Shown here one piece after another: positions 10,268-20,219 of a stretch of 23,760 nt of DNA (position 1 is its first letter; each line of letters starts with the position of its first letter). The DNA is taken from positions 375,061-398,820 of the forward strand of contig WELA01013488.1 of NCBI GenBank assembly GCA_009602735.1, in the 5' to 3' direction. A program made the position numbers and the translations under genes. Origin of the DNA: Mesotaenium endlicherianum. Lineage: Eukaryota; Streptophyta; Zygnematophyceae; Zygnematales; Mesotaeniaceae. The notes below the pieces were generated by a model that searched no databases, was not told the DNA's origin, and saw nothing but the letters and a program-made list of their open reading frames with translations.

Positions 10268-10736
10268 TGTTGGAATATGGTCCGTAGACTGACACTCCTA
10301 ATTCTACTTTGTCGTGACTAGGCAAGTGGATGTCGCGTCGATACGTGACGCGCGCCAGGGTGTCGATAGCCTTGCTTGGTTTGTCGTTAGTTACTCCGGT
10401 TCGTAAGTTAGTCATTTGTTGGTATTCGATTGAGTAGGTTAGTACTTATTAGTTGTCACTTTCACACGACAACGAAGATGTCGTGAACGTTCGTGAACGT
10501 CAGTTAGGAGGGGCAGAGGGGCAGAGGGGGCAGAGGGGGCAGAAGAGGCAGAGTGGTGGAGTGGCATAGTGAGTAACTTAAGACCAGAAATTGTATCCCA
10601 AAAAACTAACTCAGTAAAAGTGAAGAGTTGGGCACTCTGTGTATTTTTCGTGCTACTATGTATTTTGAGTCTGAGTTCGTTCAAGTGTGTGAGTGATAGA
10701 GTGTGCCATGGACGAAGATAGTAGTGAGTTTCAACA
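10268..10736 (+). repeat. 5' LTR of copia element B
   Basis: TGTTGG...CAACA, 469 bp. It contains a G-rich array of GGGGCAGAG units near 10510-10550 and ends with the gag start codon (ATG 10708, context GTGTGCCATGG). Compared with the 3' LTR it has 9 extra bases in the G-rich array. Confidence 0.95.
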
Positions 10737-11640
10737 TGGTATCGGAGCAAGTTCGGGAGGATCTAAGGAGATCCCACAGTTCAATGGCACAAAGTATTTG
10801 GTATGGGCCGTGAGAGCTAAGGCGGCGCTGAAGCGTTATGACTTGATGTCTATTATCACTGGAGATGATACTATGCCCGTGTTACTCGTAGCGGGCGACG
10901 GAGTCACTGCTGCCCAAGTGACTGCAAACAAAAAGGCTCGTGATGCGTGGCAAAAGAGGGAGAATTTTTGTTACTCCTTGATTGTCAAGAGTTTGGAGAG
11001 AGAACCCCTAGTGAATGTTTTCCATCTTGAGACAAGTAAGGAGATGTGGGACGCACTCAAAGAGGATCATGTGAGTGAGAGCACCGCTAGTCAGCAAAAC
11101 TTTACTGAGGAATTTACAAGCTTCAAAATGAGAAGTGGTGAGAGCGTGTCTTCATATTTCACAAGGATGAACTTGTTGAGTCAGGAGTTGACAGCTATAG
11201 GTGTTCCAAAGACCGCCTATGAGCAAGCTAAGCAGTTACTGATTGGACTTAAGCCTGAGTACGATATGACCAAGGAAGTTTTGCGTAACTTACCTAGGGA
11301 GCAGCTCACTTTGAGAAAGGCAAGGTTGAGTCTTCTTGATAGAGAGAAGGAGTATGAAAGAAAGGCTGGAGAAGGTGTGATTGGTACTGAGCAAGCGTCT
11401 TATGTGTTGGGAGAGAAGCACTACAAGATTCAAGAAGGACGACTGGTGGAGATGGTGGAGGAAGCAAACATCGCCAGCAGCAGCCAAAGAAGTGGAGGTT
11501 GAGGAAGTAATCGGCCTCAAGGAGGTGGCAAGTCAGTGACGTGCAACAACTGTGGCAAGTCAGGACATATGGCAAGAACCTGCTGGGACATCACATGCTA
11601 CAATTGCAACAAGAAGGGCCATATCTCCAGGAACTGCACT
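10708..11640 (+). pseudogene. gag: Element B gag with stop before the zinc knuckles
   Basis: Gag starts at ATG 10708 inside the LTR (MDEDSSEFQHGIG). It has the copia Gag signature FNGTKYLVWAVRAKAALKRY near residues 24-43 and a UBN2-like helical region. An in-frame TGA at 11500-11502 ends it after 264 codons. The same frame then continues through two CCHC zinc knuckles, [14 protein letters not shown] and [14 protein letters not shown] (about 11540-11636), which bind element RNA. The TGA is thus an internal stop, probably a CGA-to-TGA change. Past 11640 the frame closes and pol continues in the +1 frame, so there is also an indel or a frameshift site here. Confidence 0.88.
10737..10748 (+). other. 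Primer-binding site of element B
   Basis: TGGTATCGGAGC directly follows the LTR CA. It differs at one base from TGGTATCAGAGC, the initiator Met-tRNA primer site common in plant copia elements. It is translated as part of gag (His-Gly-Ile-Gly). Confidence 0.85.
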
Positions 11641-11641
11641 A

Positions 11642-14600
11642 AAAAGAGAAGGTACCACCTTCGTCTCCAACATGGAGAATGCTCATGCTATGACCATTGA
11701 GGAGGCATGCGTGTGTGATGGGCACGATAGAGATGCTTGGTACATTGACTCAGGGGCATCTAGGTACTCTACGCCACGTAGGGATATCTTGCTCGAGTAT
11801 AAGTCATGTGAGCCCATTCCTATTCGTGTAGGAGATGGCAATATTCTTTGTGGAGTTGGTACAGGAAAGGTGGAGTTAGTAGTACAGGTTGGCAAGGAAG
11901 AGTTGCTTCTTACGCTAGAGGATGTCCTGCATACACCACAGCTTGTGAAGAATTTGTTCTCGGTGCCTAAAACTACGTCTTTGGGCAACAAGGTGATCTT
12001 TGAAGGGTCAGAGTGTAGAATACTCAACAACAAGGGAGATATAGCAGCTGTAGCTGTCAAGCCCGACAGTAGAGGAAGTCTATTTGAAGTGAAGGGCCAG
12101 GCTAAGCTTGTTTCTACTTGCCTGGCACAGGAAACAGAGGTTAGCCAAGTATATTTGGCCCAAGGAGATGCGAAGTTGAAGGGAGACATCAACTTTTGGC
12201 ACCAAAGGTCAGCACATGCAAGTGAACAGAAGCTGAAGCAAATGAGCAAGGACAAGGAGAGGGGGTTACCAGATTTTAGTGGGCAAACACTTGAGTTTTG
12301 CAGAGGGTGTCAGATGGGTAAGCAGACAAGGATAGCATTTCCAAAGGAGGGAGCTACAAGAGCCACAAAAGTGCTAGAGTTGGTACATTCGGATGTTTGG
12401 GGGCCAGCTAGTATACCAGCAAGGAAGACTTTGCATTCATGTTATGCAACATTCACAGATGACTACTCTAGGAAGTCAGAGGTTTACTTCATGAGGACCA
12501 AAGATCAAGCATTCGAGAAGTTCAAGGAGTATAAGGCTATGGTAGAGAAGCAGTGTGGAAAGAGCATGAAGACACTAAGGACAGACAATGGGAAAGAATA
12601 TGTCAATGGACCCTTCATCAAGTTTTTGGCGGATAAGGGAATCAAAGATCAACAAACAGTGGCGTACTCACCCCAGCAAAATGGAGTGGCGGAAAGATTG
12701 AATAGGACGTTGGTGAACTCGGCAAGGTCAATGATATTTGCTGCTGGTCTCCACCCTAGCTTGTGGGCGGAAGCTGTGAGGACAGCTACTTACGTGTGGG
12801 CTCGATTGCCCTCAAGTGCTCTTGATGGGGGGGTTCCAGAGGAGCTATGGAGTGGCAAGAAGGTGTCTGTTGATCAGCTGAGGGTGTTTGGCATAGAGAC
12901 TTGGGCGCACATCCCAAAGGAGAAGCGACATAAGCTGCAACCGAAGGCAGAAAGGTGTGTTTTCTTGGGCTATGACACTGACAGCAAGGGATACAGATTG
13001 CTGAGGCCAGACACAGGAGTAGTATTTGTGAGCAGAGATGTTGTCTTCAATGAGCGCATTATGGATCCGGGTAGCTCACAAGGGTACGATGAGTTTGCAT
13101 CGGAGGATGATCTTGAGGAGAGAATTCAGCAATTACCATTACCTCTCACATCACTTGGGGAGCATGTCACATCATTTGGGGAGCAAGCACCTTTGGTCAT
13201 TCAGCAGCCTGCAGCAAGGGTAGAGGTAGAGCAAAGGGAGGGAAACGAGGAAGCACAAGACTCTACTCTAAGAGGGGGGTCCACAATTAAAGAAAGAGTT
13301 GCAAGAGGAGCTTTGTCACCAGCAGGGGGAGAGGTCTCTACTAGTGGTTTGGATCCTCCTCCACGTAAGAGCTCTAGGGCACGTGTGCCAACAAAGAGGT
13401 TTGAGGTCTTCATAACCTTGGCCGAGAATGTAGCTTTGGATGAAGCAGGAGATTTTGAAGTAGCATACATGTTAGATGCTAGCGAGCCTAAGACCTATGC
13501 GGCAGCCATGGAGACTGACTCAGCGGAGAAGTGGAAACAAGCCTCAATTGAGGAAATGGATTCTTTAAGGGCTAATCATACTTGGGACTTAGAGGATCTA
13601 CCACAAGAGAAGAAGGTAGTAGGGGGGAGACGGGTCTACAGGGTGAAGAGAAAAGCCGATGGAACGGTGGATAGGTACAAAGCTAGATTTGTTGCTAAGG
13701 GTTACTCACAAACAGAGAGAGAGGATTATCACGAGACGTTCGCACCGGTAGCTAAGATAGCCACAATCAGAGCAGTGTTGGAGGTTGCGGCTATAGAGGA
13801 CTTTGAGATTCACTAGATGGACGTGAAGACGGCATTTCTCAATGGGGATTTAAAGGAGGAAGTGTATATGGAGCAGCCAGAGGAATTTGTGGATGAGAAG
13901 TACCCCAAAAAGGTTTGCAGGTTAAGGAAGTCCTTGTATGGGCTAAAGCAATCACCGATGAAAGGGGGAAGGGTGCGGGGAGTGCGCCCATACACACTCA
14001 CGCACCCTCACCCGCGAGTGGAAGCGTGCACAAGGACCTTTCCTAGTTGCATACACAAGGTGGAGTGGCCTGGTGGTATGCCACTCTTGCAAGAGTTAGA
14101 GGGCTACATGAGAGAGGAGTGGAAAAGAACTCACTTTATTAGAAAAGTCGTGTACAAGATAAGAAGGTTAGACTAGAATAAGCCCCCTCTACTTCCTTGT
14201 GCTTCCCATTTATCCTTTAACTCTAAGTGTCCTCTCTAGCAAGGTACCTCCAGAACCTTCTCCTATGGCTCCTTCCATGTACTTGACCTTGCCTAGTTGG
14301 ACAAGCTAGCACACTCACACGCACACAATCACACTCTAGAATATTCTACTACACAATCCACTAACTCCTCACGGAGTTTCTAGAAATTCCACGATCACTT
14401 TGGCACTCTACGTAATTGTACGTACTTTCTGGAACCCTCATGTTTCAATGTCCTACTTTCTGGACTCCAACCGAAATTTTCGTCACTGGACCTGTCCTTG
14501 TCACTAAATAGAATCTGTGACATTAAAAACTCACTAAAAACTTCCAAAATTCATAACTATCTCAATACTTGTCCAAATGACTTGAAATAAAGGCCAAAGT

Positions 14601-15771
14601 TCTTCTAAAATCACACTCTATGCATATAAAATACTAGAAAGAAACAAACTACACTTTCATAACCTTACAACCGAGGATGTGGAACCAAAAGATAGATAGC
14701 TTTCTACAACATCATGGGTTCATCAAGTCGGACGCCGATAGCAGCCTTTATGTTAGAGGGAAGGGAGATAGCAAGGTGATGTTGGTACTCTATGTGGACG
14801 ATCTTTTACTAGTAGGGAAGAGTATGAGTGAGATTCAGAAGGTGAAGGATCTTTTGTCAGCTACCTACGATATGAAGGACTTGGGGGAAGTTGAGTTTGT
14901 TTTGGGCATTCAAGTTAAGAGGGATAGGGACAACAAGATTATCATGCTTGGGCAGTCAGCGTATCTACAAACAGTGCTGGAGAGGTTCGACATGCAAGAC
15001 TCTAAGCCCATGAGTCTACCTCTAGATCCTAATCACAAGTCGAGTGCGGGCATGTGTGCACAAAGTGAGCAAGAGTGGGAGATGATGTCCCAGGTGCCTT
15101 ATAGGAAGTTAGTGGGTAGTATAATGTATCTCATGGTGTGCACCCGTCCTGATATAGCAAATGCAATAGGATTCATCAGTCAGTACATGCAGAATCCAGG
15201 ACCAGCACATTAAGAAGCAGCTAAGAGGATTTTGAGGTATCTTAAGGGAACACCGGATTTGTGGTTACACTTGGGAGAAACTGACAGTGTGAAGCTGGAG
15301 GGCAGCAGTGATTCAGATTGGGGCAGTGACCTTGACACTAGAAGGTCAACAACAGGGTATGTCTTTACGATGGGCAAGGGAGCGGTGACATGGAAAAGCA
15401 AGAGGCAAAAGGTAGTGGCATTGTCTTCCATGGAGGCTGAGTATATGGCAGCGTCACAAGCAGTGAGGGAAGCACTTTGGTTGAGAAGGCTACTTGAAGA
15501 CTTGGGCTACAAGCAAGAGTGGGCTACCATAATTTTTAGTGATAGCCAGGGGTGCATTGCTTTGGGAAAGAATCCAGTGGAGCATAGTAGGAGTAAGCAC
15601 ATAGACATTCAATATCATAAAAGTAGAGAGTGTGTACAAGACGGTAGTGTTGAGTTTCGCTATGTGAGAAGTGACAGAATGATTGCCGATTCTTTAACAA
15701 AGGCTGTACCTAGGACAAAGCATCAGTGGTGTGCTTCTATGTTTGGTTTGAGAAATTTTATTTCAAAGTAA
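11642..15771 (+). pseudogene. pol: Element B pol: protease, integrase, RT, RNase H
   Basis: Domains in order: protease WYIDSGAS (Asp codon 11747-11749); integrase zinc region with H-X4-H (HQRSAH) and CRGC; integrase core Asp at 12392-12394 (HSDVWGP), Asp at 12584-12586 (RTDNG) and Glu at 12692-12694 ([10 protein letters not shown]), the normal D-35-E spacing; RT with [19 protein letters not shown] and an intact YVDD at 14791-14802; RNase H with SDSDWG, SSMEAEY, FSDSQG and KHIDIQYH. The frame would be about 1,138 codons. Lesions: TAG at 13814-13816 in place of the Gln before MDVKTAF (element A has Gln there), the 711-bp solo LTR plus TSD within SP|RMWNQ, and TAA at 15211-15213 where copia elements have Trp. 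All catalytic residues I can check survive. Confidence 0.93.
13959..14669. mobile_element. Solo LTR nested in element B RT
   Basis: Seven hundred eleven bp starting TGAAAGGGGG and ending CCTTACA, flanked by perfect 5-bp copies ACCGA at 13954-13958 and 14670-14674. Removing it with one ACCGA restores the RT frame (Ser-Pro-Arg-Met-Trp). TG...CA ends with a 5-bp duplication are the mark of an LTR. There are no terminal repeats inside and no coding domains, so a solo LTR left by LTR-LTR recombination fits best. It is unrelated by eye to the LTRs of A or B. Frames inside it (for example 13958-14176) are readthrough, not genes. Orientation is undetermined. A non-autonomous insert with unrecognised ends is the alternative. 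Confidence 0.85.
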
Positions 15772-15774
15772 AAT

Positions 15775-15789
15775 AGGAGATGAGAGGGA
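15775..15789 (+). other. Polypurine tract of element B
   Basis: The purine-rich AGGAGATGAGAGGGA lies directly upstream of the 3' LTR TG at 15791, right after the pol stop at 15769-15771. This is the expected place for the plus-strand primer of reverse transcription. Confidence 0.8.
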
Positions 15790-15790
15790 T

Positions 15791-16250
15791 TGTTGGAATA
15801 TGGTCCGTAGACCGACACTCCTAATTCTACTTTGTCGTGACTAGGCAAGTGGATGTCGCGTCGATACGTGACGCACGCCAGGGTGTCGATAGCCTTGCTT
15901 GGTTTGTCGTTAGTTAATCCGGTTCGTGAGTTAGTCATTTGTTGGTATTCGTTCGAGTAGGTTAGTACTTATTAGTTGTCACTTTCACACGACAACGAAG
16001 ATGTCGTGAACATTCGTGAACGTTAGTTAGGGGGGGCAGAGGGGCAGAGGGGGCAGAGGGGGCAGAGTGGCGGAGTGGCGTAGTGAGTTCCTTAAGACAA
16101 GAAATTGTAACCCATAAAACTAACTCAGTAAAAGTGAAGAGTTGGGCACCTTGTGTATTTTTTGTGCTACTATGTATTTTGAGTCTGAGTTCGTTCAAGT
16201 GTGTGAGTGATAGAGTGTGCCATGGACGAAGATAGTAGTGAGTTTCAACA
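15791..16250 (+). repeat. 3' LTR of copia element B
   Basis: TGTTGG...CAACA, 460 bp, about 96% identical to 10268-10736 by eye. It also carries the GCCATGG gag start near its end (16221-16223). It is followed by CTTTG, the second target-site copy, where element A gag resumes. Confidence 0.95.
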
Positions 16251-16735
16251 CTTTGTCTGATCATTTTTGTCCTAAAAACTTGACTCAAATGCGACTTTAC
16301 AGGACTCAGCTCTATTCTCCCAGGTAACAGATTCATGAGTCTATGGAAGCCTTTGTACTTCGCTTCAAGGACATCATGGTCAAGCTGAAGGCTATTGATA
16401 AGAACACATACTCTCAATATTCATGTCAACCATTCCACATGAGAACCTCAACAACACTCTGCGGACTTTACCACAAGCCGACCAGACTTTTGATAAGCTT
16501 ACCAAGCTTCTCATCACAGATGATAATTAGAGAATAGTCAATGACTCTATTTGCAGAAATTGCACTTCTCGGTCAGCATAAAAGTTCTCGCGCATTCGCT
16601 CAACCAGTTTATTCTACTCCTGGCTCCGTCTCTGACACTCAGCAAAAATCCGACAATTCATCTGATAAGAAGTCCTTTTGCAGATACTGTAAAAATAAAG
16701 GTCACGTCAAAGAAACCTGTCGGGAGAAGTGCTAA
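16251..16735 (+). pseudogene. gag: Element A gag, 3' part with CCHC knuckle
   Basis: Resumes the frame broken at 10267 (SDHFCPKNLTQMRLYRTQLYS). It then meets TAA after SPR, a frameshift near 16420, TAG after ITDDN and TAA after RSA. The zinc knuckle CRYCKNKGHVKETC is intact at 16679-16720 (C-X2-C-X4-H-X4-C). Stops such as DDN*RIV are consistent with CAG-to-TAG change. The region cannot give a full Gag. Confidence 0.85.
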
Positions 16736-16869
16736 CCAGACACAAACATCTTCAGCTTTAGTAAATTTAGCTTCAGATTCAAAGACTTCAGAATCTGCCA
16801 AAGAAGAACCAGCTGAATCTCATACCTCATCTTTGAAGCATAATCTCTTTGTTGCAGCTCTGTTTTTTC

Positions 16870-17690
16870 TCACACTCCACTCCTCCAGTGTGGGTCTTGG
16901 ACTCAGGAGCCTACTCTCATATGTGCAAATAGAAGTCATGGTTTTCCACATTGACATCTCTCACTCCCCCTGAGACAGTCACAATAGCTAACTCAGAAAT
17001 TCTTTTGGCTTCTCATAAAGGAGACATTCTAGTTGACAATTTTGACAGCTGCAATAACTCTCATCCAGCAATACTGAAGAATGTCCTCTATGTCCCCAGG
17101 ATTGCACACAACCTGTTCAGTGTGCTACAAGCTACAGCAGCAGGAGGACATTTTGTCTTCTCAGGACCCACATGCACCATTATGAATACTACCTGGAAAC
17201 CTGTTGGACAAGCTATCAAGACTAATAAGCTTTATGAGCTCAAATGTGTTACTCAAAGAGCTGCTGGTTCCACCACACCACATCATCCGGCTGTGGCATT
17301 ATCAGCTACTCAATCTTCTGCCGCTCTCTATTCCTCTTTGCACACACTTCAGTCTAAGCAGATGGTCTCAGGTTTACCTTCTGTATAATTTCCGTCTGAC
17401 CCTCCATCATCTCCTTGTCCACCTTGTGCTTTGGGCCGTCATATCAGGCTTCCCTTTCCTGCACACTCAGATCCAAAACAGGCCTCAGCTCCTCTCCTGT
17501 TGCTTCATTCAGACATTGCTGGTCCAATGCGTAGCACATCTCTTGGTGGCAACAAATGCTTCATTTCTTTCATAGATGATTACTCACAATTTTCTTCTGT
17601 GATATTCCTACGTCACAAATTTGACGCTCTTCAGGCAGCCAGAGAATACATTACTCTAGCAGAGACATTTCATGGCACTTCAATCAAGGC
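16870..17690 (+). pseudogene. pol: Element A protease and truncated integrase
   Basis: Protease WVLDSGAYSHMC has its Asp at 16900-16902, with a TAG at 16930-16932 soon after. The protease/pre-integrase part then continues (ILKNVLYVPRIAHNLFSV). The integrase core starts with HSDIAGP (first Asp 17512-17514) and FIDDYSQFSSVIFL. After about 17690 the reading frame jumps to the Pro-rich region that normally follows the integrase. The second Asp and the Glu are missing, so several hundred bases were lost. Small frameshifts occur around 17390-17430. Confidence 0.85.
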
Positions 17691-18929
17691 CATCCCCTTG
17701 TTCCTCAAATACCTCCTGCAGTTCTTTTGGAACCTCAGAATCCTCCAGTGGTGCAGACTGCCACGGGCCCTCCTGCATCACATTCTCAGCTAGATCCCCC
17801 TTCAGTCTCTAAACCTACCAGAGTTTCTACTCGCGCTGCAACCAAACCTCCACACTTCTATAGACAGCTGCATACTCATGGTATGGATCATTATGGGATC
17901 ATTGCTCTCTCTGTTAGTGAGGCTAGCAAGGATCCCACACCAGTCAAGGATGCTCTCAGTCGACTTGATAGCTCTCGTTGGTTAGAAGCTATACACTCGG
18001 AGCTCGAGTTTATTCACATCAATCATACGTATGATCTCGTCCCTCGCCCTCCTGGCATATCCTGTATCCCTACTATGTGGATTTTTACGACAAAACGCAC
18101 TCTGACAGGCGATATTGCCAAGTACAAAGCTTGATTAGTTGCCTTGGGCAACGGACAGGTGAGGCATTGACTATGAAGATACCTTCGGCCCGGTGGTCCG
18201 CTTGACTCTCTTTGCATGATGCTCGCCATCTCCTCATCTCGTCGTCTTCACGTTCATCAAATGGATGTTCAGACCGCCTTCCTCAACGGCTTTATTGATG
18301 AAGAAGTTTATCTACTCCAGCCTCCTGGTTTTGAAGATCCCACTGCTCCCACCCATGTCTGCCGCCTTAATCAAGCTCTGTATGGCCTCAAGCAAGCCCC
18401 TTGTGCCTGGCATATAAAAATTAATGAGACTCTGCTTAGCCTAGACTTTGTGAAGAGCATTGCAGACCCCTGTCTCTACATCAGGCCCAATCACTCCTAC
18501 ACATTCTATGTCGCTCTCTATTTGGTCCTTGCCTCTGACAATCTAGCTGAAGTTCAGCAATTCAAATCTCATCTCTCAGCTACATTCAAAATGTCCGACT
18601 TAGGCCCTGTTAAGCAGTGCCTTGGCATTCATATTACACAAGATCTCCAGGCAGGCACCATTTCTCTACCCCAGTCTGACTACATCCGCAACATCTTAGA
18701 GCAATTCCATTTGGAGGACATTCGTCCTACTACTCCCATGGATCCAACCTGTCGGCTTACCTCCAAGGATGCGCCCACCTCCATGGCTGGCAAGATCTAT
18801 ATGAATACCAAACCATATCCTCAGGCTTGTGGTAGTCTAATGTATGCTGCTAATTGCATTAGACCAGACATTTCTCAAGCTGTCAGCGAGGTTGCTGCAT
18901 TCATACACAATCCCAGATCCAAAGCCTAG
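17691..18929 (+). pseudogene. pol: Element A reverse transcriptase lacking YVDD
   Basis: A Pro/Ser-rich connector (EPQNPPVVQTATGPP) leads into the copia RT domain: RWLEAIHSELEFIHINHTYDL, HQMDVQTAFLNG (Asp 18264-18266) and LNQALYGLKQAPCAWH. The catalytic YVDD block is broken. The sequence reads VALYLVLASDN, so three codons (VDD) are missing after 18521. Stops include TGA after IAKYKA near 18132 and TAG at 18927-18929 where copia proteins have Trp. There is also a frame break around 18160-18215. The enzyme cannot be active. Confidence 0.88.
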
Positions 18930-19480
18930 GATGCAGTCCTACGCATCTTTGCCTATCTGAAGGGCACTGACTACTCTCTTGTCTACACAGACAAACATGC
19001 TGAGACTGCTCCCTATGGCTACACTGACAGCAATCATGCAGCAAAAATTGATTATCGACGATCTACTGGCGGTTATGTGTTCATCATGGCTGGTGGTGCT
19101 GTCTCCTAGAGCTCCAAGAAACTTACCAAGGTGGTGATTTCCTCTACAGCTGCCGAATATCGCACTCCACAAGGCTACCAACCATGCCCTGCAACTTCGT
19201 CAGCTTATGGCTGACTTTGGCTTTCCTCAAGATGCTCCCACGGCCTTATAAACAGATTCTTCCGACGCTGTGGCTATCTGCAGGCGCGATTAAGCATGTC
19301 GGCAAAGTGGTTAAGTTAGCCGAGCATGTTATTCACCAAGAATATGGACTTCTACAGATTTGTCCCCTCAAAATCTCTACCAAGGACAATGTGGCCGACT
19401 GCCTGACCAAGCCTCTCTTCGGACCCAAATTGAGCTATGCCTGCAAGTACATGCAACTTGCTCTCCCAGGCACTACATAC
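18930..19480 (+). pseudogene. pol: Element A RNase H remnant
   Basis: Reads DAVLRIFAYLKGT, YTDSNHA, RRSTGGYVF and SSTAAEY, the copia RNase H pattern. Then TAG replaces Trp in GGAVS(W)SS. A frameshift near 19165 moves the continuation (ALHKATNHALQLRQLMADFG) to another frame, and a further shift near 19270 leads to STKDNVADCLTKPL, the C-terminal signature. It is inactive. Confidence 0.85.
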
Positions 19481-20025
19481 TTCTCTGTTTTGCCCTTACC
19501 CACAGTCATAGATTCTCCTTCTCCCGCTCAGAAACATGCTCGCAAGCGCTCTCTTGACTATGCTACAGATTCTGTTCCTATCTCTCCGCCTCCTCCCCAC
19601 AAAGTGCTGATAGCTTACCAGTCTCTGGAGCCTTGTGCTTCCATTCCTCTCCGCTTTGATCTTGAGTCCTCCACGGATTTTCCAACACTTTCCCCTTCCA
19701 GTTGTGGCAGTTCTGATACTTTTTCTTCAGCACGTCCTTCTGCTGCCAGTGCTCTCATGTCAATAATCTCTTCCCCACAGTGCTGCCAATGGGTACCCAG
19801 TACTCTCCCACTCCTTGCAGCCCTGTCCCCCCCCTGCTGCCTCCTCCATCTGCTCACCCACAGCCCAGGCCCCAGACATGCTCATTTCGGTGTCTCTTTG
19901 GCCCTAATGACCAACCTCCTCAATACACCCGTCAAGAGGCTCTGGCTACTTTTCGAGCAGGTGGTACACCACCCAGACGACAACTACTTGATCAGGAAGC
20001 TCACTCTAGCATTAGCTCTTCTTAG
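19481..20025 (+). pseudogene. Pro/Ser-rich extension after RNase H in element A
   Basis: After the usual copia Pol C terminus the frame stays open through a Pro/Ser-rich stretch (DYATDSVPISPPPPHKVL, FPTLSPSSCGSSDTFS). A likely frameshift near 19780 passes it to a frame reading LPMGTQYSPTPCSP, FRCLFGPNDQPPQYTRQEA and SSISSS, which stops at 20023-20025. No domain is recognised. Most copia elements end shortly after RNase H, so this looks like an extra C-terminal region or an additional ORF. No transmembrane, fusion-peptide or other env-like feature is visible. Confidence 0.5.
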
Positions 20026-20219
20026 ACTTCCATGTATCACTCTTTCTAATAAAGCCAGTCATTTTACCTGCTTAAGTGTTCTGGCCCACCTCCGCTTTTG
20101 TGAGGCGATGCCTCTAGCATTAGCTCTTCTTAGACTTCCATGTATCACTCTTTCTAATAAAGCCAGTCATTTTACCTGCTTAAGTGTTCTGGCCCACCTT
20201 CGCTTTTGTGAGGCGATGC
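20004..20219. repeat. 108-bp tandem duplication in element A
   Basis: Two adjacent copies of a 108-bp unit, 20004-20111 and 20112-20219, differ at one visible base (CACCTCCGC against CACCTTCGC). The length is a multiple of three, so a 36-codon block repeats in frame on the plus strand. Each copy contains TAATAAAG, a possible poly(A) signal. The second copy overlaps the 3' end of the antisense frame. The near-identity shows the duplication is recent relative to the element. Confidence 0.95.

Larger units (their letters stand above)
10268..16250 (+). mobile_element. Ty1/copia retrotransposon B nested in A
   Basis: A 5,983-bp copia element (about 5.27 kb without the solo LTR inside it). LTRs 10268-10736 and 15791-16250 begin TGTTGG and end CAACA. 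It has a primer site at 10737 and a purine tract at 15775-15789. The perfect 5-bp target duplication CTTTG lies at 10263-10267 and 16251-16255, splitting element A gag. Domain order is Gag, two CCHC knuckles, protease, integrase, RT, RNase H. Its LTRs differ at about 19 positions by eye plus one 9-bp gap (about 4%). It is moderately old but clearly younger than A. It carries several lesions and is unlikely to move on its own. Confidence 0.95.

Noticed and set aside
11683..12255. 190-codon minus-strand frame inside element B
   Set aside because: Exact shadow of the protease/integrase region of pol, which is clearly coding on the plus strand.
13958..14176. Coding continuation of RT into the insert
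   Set aside because: The frame past the Ser-Pro of the RT runs into the solo LTR by chance. RT homology resumes exactly after the second ACCGA.
13959..14669. Insert in RT as an intron or a TIR transposon
   Set aside because: The ends are TG...CA, not GT...AG. There is no convincing terminal inverted repeat, and the 5-bp duplication fits LTR integrase.
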